Assembly (NCBI RefSeq): GCF_039542035.1
Contig: NZ_BAABHJ010000026.1
Span: 62,001 to 126,000, forward strand
Direction of reading: 5' to 3'
Origin: Actinoallomurus liliacearum
GTDB taxonomy: Bacteria > Actinomycetota > Actinomycetes > Streptosporangiales > Streptosporangiaceae
DNA length: 64,000 bases
Shown: in pieces, positions 58,582 through 64,000 of the stretch
Layout of the letters: each line of letters starts with the position of its first letter
Position numbering within the stretch: the first letter of the stretch is position 1
Position numbers and translations under genes: made by a program
The notes under the pieces: generated by a model
Seen by the model: the letters and a program-made list of their open reading frames with translations, nothing else
Databases searched by the model: none
What the model was told of the DNA's origin: nothing

Positions 58582-59192
58582 ACACCAGGACCATCCATCC
58601 CATCGAGGAACAGTCGTACGAGATCCTGCGGTCGCGCGTCGACCTCAGCCCGATGCCACCCCTGTGGCGGGCGGTCGCCGAGCGCGTCATCCACGCCAGC
58701 GCCGACCTGGAGTACGCCGTCGACCTCGTCACCGACGAGGCCCACCTGCGGCGCGGGCTGCGGGCGCTGCGCGCGGGGGCGCCGGTCGTCACCGACGTGG
58801 CCATGGTCGCCGCCGGCATCACCGGCCGGGAGACGATCTGCTCGGTCGGCGACCCGGCGGCCGCGCGGATGGCGCGGGCCGCGGGGATCACCCGCTCGGC
58901 CGCGGCGATCCGCCTGTCGTACGCCGAGGTCGGCCGGGGCGCGATCTGGGTCGTCGGCTGCGCGCCGACCGCCCTGGAGGAGATCATCGCGCGCGACGTC
59001 GACCCGGCGCTCGTGATCGGGCTGCCGGTCGGGTTCGTCGGCGCCGCCGAGTCCAAGGAGGCGCTGCGCAAGAGCGGGCTGCCCGCCGTCAGCAACGTCT
59101 CCGAGAAGGGCGGCTCCGCCGTGGCCGCCGCCGCCCTCAACGCCCTCCTCTACTACGAGGGCACGGCCGAGGAAGAAGAAGGGAACCCATGA
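58578..59192 (+). CDS. cobH: Precorrin-8X methylmutase
   Basis: A 204-residue CobH/CbiC protein that moves the methyl from C11 to C12 to give hydrogenobyrinate/cobyrinate. Blocks are ERVIHASADLEYAVDLV (catalytic His near 39), PVVTDVAMVAAGI, VIGLPVGFVGAAESKEAL (near 150) and VSNVSEKGGSAVAAAALNAL. Start overlaps the transporter stop by ATGA. Confidence 0.95.
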   Translation: MNTRTIHPIEEQSYEILRSRVDLSPMPPLWRAVAERVIHASADLEYAVDLVTDEAHLRRGLRALRAGAPVVTDVAMVAAGITGRETICSVGDPAAARMARAAGITRSAAAIRLSYAEVGRGAIWVVGCAPTALEEIIARDVDPALVIGLPVGFVGAAESKEALRKSGLPAVSNVSEKGGSAVAAAALNALLYYEGTAEEEEGNP

Positions 59193-60106
59193 CGCCGCTG
59201 CTGCTGGTCGGGCACGGAACGCGCGACGAGAGCGGGGCCGAGGAGTTCGGCCGGTTCGTCGAGCGGTTGCGGGGCCGGCTGCCGGTCGACGTGTCCGGAG
59301 GGTTCATCGAGCTGTCGCCCCCGCCGCTGACCGACGCCGTCGCCGAGCTGTACGACGCCGGGCACCGGCACTTCGCCGCTGTGCCGATGGTCCTGGTCGC
59401 CGCCGGGCACGGCAAGGGCGACATCCCCGGCGCGCTGGCCCGTGAGCGGGCGCGCCGGCCCGGCCTGTCGTACGTCTACGGCCGCCCCCTCGGCCCGCAT
59501 CCCAAGCTGCTGGACCTCCTGGACGAGCGCCTGTCCGCCGTCCTCGACCCGGCCGAGCGTGCCGACACCGCCGTGCTGCTCGTCGGCCGGGGCTCGACCG
59601 ACCCGGACGCCAACGCCGAGGTCCACAAGGTCGCCCGGCTGCTGTGGGAGGGCCGGGGCCTGGGCATGGTCGAACCGGCGTTCGTGTCGCTGGCCCGGCC
59701 CGGCGTCCCCGAGGGGCTCGACCGCTGCCGCCGGCTCGGCGCGCGCCGCGTGGTCGTGCTGCCGTACTTCCTGTTCCCCGGCGTGCTGCCGGACCGCGTG
59801 GCGGCGCAGGCCCAGGCGCATGAGGACGTGGAGGTCCGGTGCGCCGACGTGATCGGCGACTGCGACGGCCTCGCCGACCTGGTCCTCGAACGCTACGAGG
59901 AGGCCCTGGCCGGCGACATCCGGATGAACTGCGACACCTGCGTGTACCGCATCGCGATGCCGGGCTTCGAGGACCGCGTCGGAGCGCCACAGGTTCCGCA
60001 CCACCACCCGGACGACCCCGCGCACGGGCACGGTCACGCGCATCTCCACCCGGGCGATCCCGCGCATGCCCACCCGGACGATCCGAGCCGTACCCGTGTG
60101 CGCTGA
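59189..60106 (+). CDS. cbiX: CbiX-type sirohydrochlorin cobaltochelatase with CxxC and His-rich tail
   Basis: A 305-residue long-form CbiX that puts cobalt into sirohydrochlorin in the early-insertion route. Two chelatase repeats each begin with a His-containing strand: PLLLVGHGTRDESGAEEFGR and LLVGRGSTDPDANAEVHKVA. VVLPYFLFPGVLPDRVAAQA lies near 190. After about residue 245 comes MNCDTCVYRIA, a Cys pair often tied to an Fe-S or metal site, then a tail of about 45 residues with many His (HHHPDD, HGHGHAHLH). Start overlaps cobH by ATGA. Confidence 0.92.
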   Translation: MTPLLLVGHGTRDESGAEEFGRFVERLRGRLPVDVSGGFIELSPPPLTDAVAELYDAGHRHFAAVPMVLVAAGHGKGDIPGALARERARRPGLSYVYGRPLGPHPKLLDLLDERLSAVLDPAERADTAVLLVGRGSTDPDANAEVHKVARLLWEGRGLGMVEPAFVSLARPGVPEGLDRCRRLGARRVVVLPYFLFPGVLPDRVAAQAQAHEDVEVRCADVIGDCDGLADLVLERYEEALAGDIRMNCDTCVYRIAMPGFEDRVGAPQVPHHHPDDPAHGHGHAHLHPGDPAHAHPDDPSRTRVR

Positions 60107-61223
60107 CGTCGACCTGCGCCACCACGGCGACACGGAGGTGGGACCCGGCCTGGTGGACCTCGCCGTCAACGTCCGCCCGGGGACGCCGCCCGCCTGGCTC
60201 GCCGCGCTGCTGCGCGACAGCGTGGCCGGGCTGGCGGCCTATCCCGACGCCGCCCGCGCACGGGCGGCGGTGGCCCGCCGTCACGGCCGCTCACCGGAGG
60301 AGGTCCTGCTGACCGCGGGGGCGGCGGAGGCGTTCGTCCTGCTCGCCCGCGTCCTCACGCCCCGGCGCCCGGTCGTCGTGCACCCGCAGTTCACCGAGCC
60401 GGAGGCCGCGCTGCGGGCGGCGGGACACGAGCCGGACCGGGTGACCCTGGACGGCGACTTCCGGCTCGGCGCGGTGTCCGGGAACGGCGCGGTGCCTGGA
60501 GACGGCGTGGTGCTCGGGGGCGGCGCGGTGCCCGGAGACGGGATGAGGTCCGCAGCCGGCCTGGTGCCCGAGGACGCCGACCTGGTCATGCTCGGCAACC
60601 CGACGAACCCGACGTCCGTGCTGCACCCGGCGGCGGCGATCGCGGCGCTCGCCCGGCCGGGCCGGACGCTGGTGGTCGACGAGGCGTTCATGGACTGCGT
60701 CCCCGGTGAGACCGAGAGCCTCGCGTCCCGTACCGGAGTCCCCGGGCTGGTCGTCATCCGCAGCCTCACCAAGACCTGGGGCCTGGCGGGACTGCGCGTC
60801 GGCTACGTCCTCGCCGAGCCGTCGCTGATCGCCCGGCTGGCCGAGGCGCAGCCGCTGTGGTCGGTGTCCGCCCCGGCGCTGGTCGCCGCGGAGGCCTGCA
60901 CGAGTCCCCGTGCCCTCGCCGAGGCCGACGCGTGGGCGCGGGACCTGGCGATCGAGCGGGACCGGCTGGCGGCGGAGATCCGCGCGCTGGGCGCGCACGT
61001 CGTGCCCGACGCGCGGGCGTCGTTCCTGTGCGTGCGGGTCCCCGGACCGTCAGGCGGCCTGGCCGTACGCGCGGCGCTGCGCGACCGCGGCTACGCGGTC
61101 CGGCGCGGCGACACGTTCCCCGGCCTGGGACCCGACTGGCTGCGCGTCGCCGTACGGGACGCCGCCACCAACGACGCCTTCACCGGCGTGCTCAAGTCCG
61201 TGCTGACCGACCTGACCTCCTAG
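60066..61223 (+). CDS. cobC: CobC/CobD-like aminotransferase-fold enzyme
   Basis: A 385-residue fold-type-I PLP enzyme of the CobC / threonine-phosphate decarboxylase group, close to histidinol-phosphate aminotransferase; it probably makes or delivers the aminopropanol linker. VDLAVNVRPGTPPAWL begins the core, LLTAGAAEAFVLLAR and LGNPTNPTSVL (near 178) follow, VVDEAFMD lies near 205, and IRSLTKTWGLAGLRVGYV (PLP Lys in SLTKTW, near 235). It overlaps cbiX by about 40 bases if started at 60066; a GTG at 60096 is the alternative. Residues about 135-158 are a repetitive insert. Confidence 0.85.
   Translation: MPTRTIRAVPVCADVDLRHHGDTEVGPGLVDLAVNVRPGTPPAWLAALLRDSVAGLAAYPDAARARAAVARRHGRSPEEVLLTAGAAEAFVLLARVLTPRRPVVVHPQFTEPEAALRAAGHEPDRVTLDGDFRLGAVSGNGAVPGDGVVLGGGAVPGDGMRSAAGLVPEDADLVMLGNPTNPTSVLHPAAAIAALARPGRTLVVDEAFMDCVPGETESLASRTGVPGLVVIRSLTKTWGLAGLRVGYVLAEPSLIARLAEAQPLWSVSAPALVAAEACTSPRALAEADAWARDLAIERDRLAAEIRALGAHVVPDARASFLCVRVPGPSGGLAVRAALRDRGYAVRRGDTFPGLGPDWLRVAVRDAATNDAFTGVLKSVLTDLTS
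60468..60539 (+). repeat. 18-base tandem repeat inside cobC
   Basis: Four in-frame 18-base units in a row (60468, 60486, 60504, 60522), starting GGCGCGGTG and differing at a few bases. They encode six-residue GAVPGD-like units. The insert interrupts the PLP enzyme in a probable surface loop. Confidence 0.9.
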
Positions 61224-61233
61224 GGAGACGTAG

Positions 61234-62532
61234 ATGGAGCTGATCGCCGAGACGGTCGCCGCGATCCGGCCGCTGGACGAAGCGGCGATGCGGGCGGCCC
61301 GCGAACGGCACGACCGGTTGACCAAGCCGCGCGGCTCGCTCGGCGAGCTGGAAGAGCTGGGGATCCGTCTCGCCGGGGTCGCCGGCGTGTGTCCGCCGCC
61401 GCTGCCCGCGCCCGCCGCGGTGGCGGTGTTCGCCGCCGACCACGGCGTGCACGCCCAGGGCGTCACCCCCTGGCCGCAGGAGGTGACCGGCCAGATGGTG
61501 CACAACTTCCTCGCGGGCGGCGCGGTGGTCAACGCCTTCGCCCGGCAGGTCGGCGCCGAGGTCACCGTCGTCGACGTGGGCGTCAATGGAGACCTGCCCG
61601 AGGCGCCCGGCCTGCTCGCCAGGAAGGTCGCGAACGGCACCGCCGACATGACCCGGGGCCCGGCGATGACCGCCGAGCAGGCCCGGCGGGCCGTCGAGGT
61701 CGGCATCGAGGCCGCCCGCGACCTGGTCGCGGCGGGTCACCGGTGCCTGCTGACCGGGGACATGGGCATCGCCAACACCACCGCCTCGGCCGCCCTCATC
61801 GCCGCCTTCACCGGCCGCGCGCCCGACGACGTCACCGGGTACGGCACGGGCATCGACGACGCCACGCACGCCCGGAAGGTCGAGGTCGTCCGGGCAGCCC
61901 TCACCCGCGCCCGTACCGAACTGCCCGGACACGACGGAACGGCGGGCGCGGACGCCCGGGTGGCGTCCGCCGCTCCGCTCGCGGTTCTGGCGCAGGTCGG
62001 CGGGCTGGAGCACGCGGCGATCGCCGGCTTCGTCCTCGGCGCGGCGGCCCACCGCGTCCCCGTCGTGCTCGACGGCGTGATCGCCGGCGCCGCCGCGCTC
62101 GTCGCCGTCGCGCTCGCCCCGGGCGCCCGCGACTTCTGCCTCGCCGGGCACCATTCCGCCGAACCGGGCCACGCCGCCGCCCTGGCGTCCATGGGGCTGC
62201 GCCCGCTCGTCGACCTGCGGCTCCGCCTGGGGGAGGGGACCGGCGCCCTCCTCGCCCTGCCCCTCATCGCCGGCGCCGTACGGGTGCTGCACGAGGTCGC
62301 CACGTTCGACTCGGCGGGCGTCGCGGACAAGGACGCCGCCGACGTCGCCGCGGCGGGTCCGGCCGGCGGTGCCCGAGAGGACTCCGCAGCGGCGGGTCCG
62401 GCGGGCGGCGCTCAGGAGGACTCCGCCGCGCCGGACCGGGCCGGCCGGGGCCGGGAGGCCTCCGCCGGTGTCGCCGCGGCGGGCCCGGCCGGGGAGGCCG
62501 AGAATGACGCCGCCGCGCCGGATGGCGCCTGA
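61234..62532 (+). CDS. cobT: Nicotinate-nucleotide-dimethylbenzimidazole phosphoribosyltransferase
   Basis: A 432-residue CobT (CobU in some nomenclature) that activates the lower ligand. Blocks are RHDRLTKPRGSLGELEEL (near 25-42), VFAADHGVHAQGVTPWPQEV (near 66), GDMGIANTTASAALI (near 172), GTGIDDATHARKVEVVRAAL and the catalytic Glu region DLRLRLGEGTGALLAL (near 325). The enzyme fold ends near residue 350; a repetitive Ala/Gly/Pro/Asp tail of about 70 residues is extra. Starts 10 bases after cobC. Confidence 0.94.
   Translation: MELIAETVAAIRPLDEAAMRAARERHDRLTKPRGSLGELEELGIRLAGVAGVCPPPLPAPAAVAVFAADHGVHAQGVTPWPQEVTGQMVHNFLAGGAVVNAFARQVGAEVTVVDVGVNGDLPEAPGLLARKVANGTADMTRGPAMTAEQARRAVEVGIEAARDLVAAGHRCLLTGDMGIANTTASAALIAAFTGRAPDDVTGYGTGIDDATHARKVEVVRAALTRARTELPGHDGTAGADARVASAAPLAVLAQVGGLEHAAIAGFVLGAAAHRVPVVLDGVIAGAAALVAVALAPGARDFCLAGHHSAEPGHAAALASMGLRPLVDLRLRLGEGTGALLALPLIAGAVRVLHEVATFDSAGVADKDAADVAAAGPAGGAREDSAAAGPAGGAQEDSAAPDRAGRGREASAGVAAAGPAGEAENDAAAPDGA
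62347..62520 (+). repeat. In-frame repeats coding the CobT tail
   Basis: Units reading AAAGPAGGAREDS, AAAGPAGGAQEDS and AAAGPAGEAENDA, the last after a degenerate spacer, encode the CobT C-terminal extension. The underlying DNA is a degenerate GC-rich minisatellite of about 36-39 bases per unit. Confidence 0.8.
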
Positions 62533-62592
62533 CCGGCGCGGGTACCTTTGGTGCCGGACCAGACCGTCCACATCTCGACCAGGAGATCTTTC

Positions 62593-63831
62593 GTGCCGCC
62601 CTACCTTCTCGGCCTGCGCTTCGACGGCCGCCGTGTCGTCGTCATCGGTGGCGGGCGCGTCGCCCAGCGACGCGTCCCCACACTGCTGGCCGCCGGCGCC
62701 GACGTGCTGCTGATCGCGCCCGAGGCCACGCCGATGCTGGACGATCTGGCCGCCCGCGGCGAGATCACGTGGGAGCGCCGGGCGTACCGGCCGGGCGACT
62801 GCGCCGGCGCCTGGCTCGTGCAGGCCGCGACCGACGACGGCGAGGTCAACGCCGCGGTCGCCGCCGAGGCCGAGGGCCAGGGGACGTGGTGCGTGCGCGC
62901 CGACGACGCGGAGCTGTCCCCGGCCTGGACGCCGGCGAGCGGCCGGGTCGGCGAGACCACCGTCGGGGTGCTCGCGGGCGGCGACCCGCGCCACGCGGCG
63001 GGCCTGCGCGACGTCGTCGTCGCCGGGCTGCGCGACGGCACCATCGAGGCACGGCACTCGCGGCGGCGCCCGGTGGGCGTGGCGCTGGTCGGCGGCGGCC
63101 CCGGCGACCCGGGGCTCATCACCGTACGCGGCCGGCAGCTCCTGGCCCAGGCGGACGTCGTCGTCACCGACCGGCTCGCCCCCCGCGAGCTCCTCGACGA
63201 ACTGTCCGCCGACGTCGAGATCATCGACGCGTCCAAGATCCCGTACGGCCGCTCGGTCACGCAGGAGCGCATCAACGCGGTGCTCGTCGAGCAGGCCAAG
63301 GCGGGACGCTTCGTCGTCCGCCTGAAGGGCGGCGACCCGTTCGTCTTCGGCCGGGGCGCCGAGGAGGTCCTGCACTGCGCGCGTGAGGGGATCCCGGTCA
63401 CCGTCGTCCCCGGCATCACCAGCGCCATCGCCGTGCCCGCCGCGGTCGGCATCCCGGTCACCCACCGAGGCGTGTCGCAGGAGTTCCACGTGGTGTCCGC
63501 GCACGTCGCGCCGGGGGACCCCGCGTCGACCGTCGACTGGGAGGGGCTCGGCCGCGCCCAGGGCACGCTCGTGCTGCTGATGGCGGTCGAACGCATGGGG
63601 GTCATCGCCGACACGCTGATGCGCTATGGTCGGTCGCCTGACACTCCCGTCGCCGTCATCCAGGACGGTACGCTGCAGACCCAGCGCGCCCTCATGGCGA
63701 CGCTCGCGACGGTTGTGGACGAGATGACGGCCATCGGCGTGCGGCCGCCGGCGATCGTCGTCGTGGGCGACGTCGTGCAGGTGGCGCGCCAGATCGACAT
63801 GCTGAACGCGGATTTGGGGCGGACTCCGTGA
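62593..63831 (+). CDS. Uroporphyrinogen-III methyltransferase with precorrin-2 dehydrogenase domain (CysG-like)
   Basis: A 412-residue bifunctional enzyme. Residues about 1-150 form the NAD-binding precorrin-2 dehydrogenase (Met8/CysG N-domain) with GLRFDGRRVVVIGGGRVAQR. Residues about 160-410 are the SUMT domain with VALVGGGPGDPGLITVRGRQ, VRLKGGDPFVFGRGAEEVL and TVVPGITSAIAVPAAVGIPV. It makes precorrin-2 and can make sirohydrochlorin, which is what CbiX needs. GTG 62593 follows AGGAGA by six bases; GTG 62551 and TTG 62548 are alternatives. Slightly shorter than E. coli CysG (457). Confidence 0.92.
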   Translation: MPPYLLGLRFDGRRVVVIGGGRVAQRRVPTLLAAGADVLLIAPEATPMLDDLAARGEITWERRAYRPGDCAGAWLVQAATDDGEVNAAVAAEAEGQGTWCVRADDAELSPAWTPASGRVGETTVGVLAGGDPRHAAGLRDVVVAGLRDGTIEARHSRRRPVGVALVGGGPGDPGLITVRGRQLLAQADVVVTDRLAPRELLDELSADVEIIDASKIPYGRSVTQERINAVLVEQAKAGRFVVRLKGGDPFVFGRGAEEVLHCAREGIPVTVVPGITSAIAVPAAVGIPVTHRGVSQEFHVVSAHVAPGDPASTVDWEGLGRAQGTLVLLMAVERMGVIADTLMRYGRSPDTPVAVIQDGTLQTQRALMATLATVVDEMTAIGVRPPAIVVVGDVVQVARQIDMLNADLGRTP

Positions 63832-64000
63832 CACCCCCGGCTGACCAGAGCGCGATCAAACGCGCGGCGACACCCCTTCCACTCGACGAGGCCCTGGTCG
63901 ATCTACGGGACCAGATCGCCTCCTTCCGGTTCGTGCTCGACGCCCCCGGCGTCGACGAGGCGCGGGTCATGCAACAGGACCTGCTGAACCAGCTCGACGA
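63828..64000 (+). CDS. Dynamin-like GTPase, N-terminal part (partial)
   Basis: The frame opens at a GTG overlapping the CysG-like stop (GTGA) and runs off the right edge. The 57 visible residues include LPLDEALVDLRDQIASFRFV, LDAPGVDEARVMQQ and DLLNQLD. This matches the helical lead-in seen before the G1 P-loop in actinobacterial dynamin-family GTPases. The P-loop itself is outside the window, so the call is provisional. Confidence 0.5.
   Translation, partial: MTPPADQSAIKRAATPLPLDEALVDLRDQIASFRFVLDAPGVDEARVMQQDLLNQLD

Noticed and set aside
1..64000. tRNA, rRNA, insertion-sequence or prophage features
   Set aside because: No transposase, integrase or phage protein was found among the translated frames, and no cloverleaf or rRNA stretch was recognised. 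A tRNA scan was not run.

Overview
The window is about 70% or more G+C, with GTG and TTG starts, stop/start overlaps (ATGA, GTGA) and several families typical of filamentous actinomycetes: an XRE-DUF5753/DUF397 pair, an RsbW-like ATPase, SpoIIE and Ser/Thr kinases, an F420-type luciferase-like oxidoreductase, a ChlID-type cobaltochelatase and sugar ABC transporters without their own ATPase. It is chromosomal actinobacterial DNA, plausibly a Streptosporangiales/Thermomonosporaceae-like organism, but the genus cannot be settled from the sequence. I saw no tRNA, rRNA, insertion sequence, prophage or CRISPR array.

Layout. (1) 1-5.7 kb, small accessory genes: the tip of a Gfo/Idh/MocA oxidoreductase, a half-length AMP-binding protein, AraC plus VOC, an AbiEi/AbiEii toxin-antitoxin pair with a strong inverted repeat over its start, and MarR divergent from an MFS pump. 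(2) 5.7-9.7 kb: cobalamin riboswitch and cobN. (3) 9.7-17.4 kb: a sugar locus made of an ABC importer (binding protein and two permeases), DeoR, a PfkB kinase, a GH4 alpha-galactosidase-type enzyme and a secreted GH114 endo-alpha-galactosaminidase. I read it as a candidate system for using an alpha-linked galactose/galactosamine polymer. (4) 17.4-33 kb: regulators and general metabolism, comprising an alpha/beta hydrolase, an HTH-UTRA regulator with a PEPLA repeat linker, an anti-sigma ATPase, a Ser/Thr kinase, a quinone oxidoreductase, a HelD-like helicase, TetR and an MFS pump, an MHS-type symporter, a P450, a Nudix hydrolase, a SpoIIE phosphatase and Rrf2. (5) 33.2-41.6 kb: a LacI-controlled mannoside locus (ABC importer, GH5-like mannosidase, ROK kinase, mannose-6-phosphate isomerase) with two identical AAACCGGTTT operators. 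(6) 41.6-46.4 kb: an esterase, the XRE/DUF397 pair, an SOS-boxed DUF6504 gene and a luciferase-like oxidoreductase under a KstR-type palindrome. (7) 46.6-63.8 kb: a second cobalamin riboswitch and a tightly coupled operon of 14 genes covering most of corrin-ring synthesis, cobalt uptake and insertion, corrin adenosylation and lower-ligand activation, followed by the start of a dynamin-like GTPase.

The cobalamin genes are a mosaic. Early-insertion or anaerobic-type parts (CbiX, CbiD, CbiG) sit with the late-insertion chelatase (CobN plus ChlID-type subunit). cobN is 37 kb from the rest, but both transcripts carry near-identical riboswitches, so they should respond together to cobalamin. cobG, cobK/cbiJ, cobQ/cbiP, cobD/cbiB, cobU/cobP and cobS/cobV were not found here and must lie elsewhere, be replaced or be absent.

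All calls come from reading translated sequence and motifs; no database search was run.
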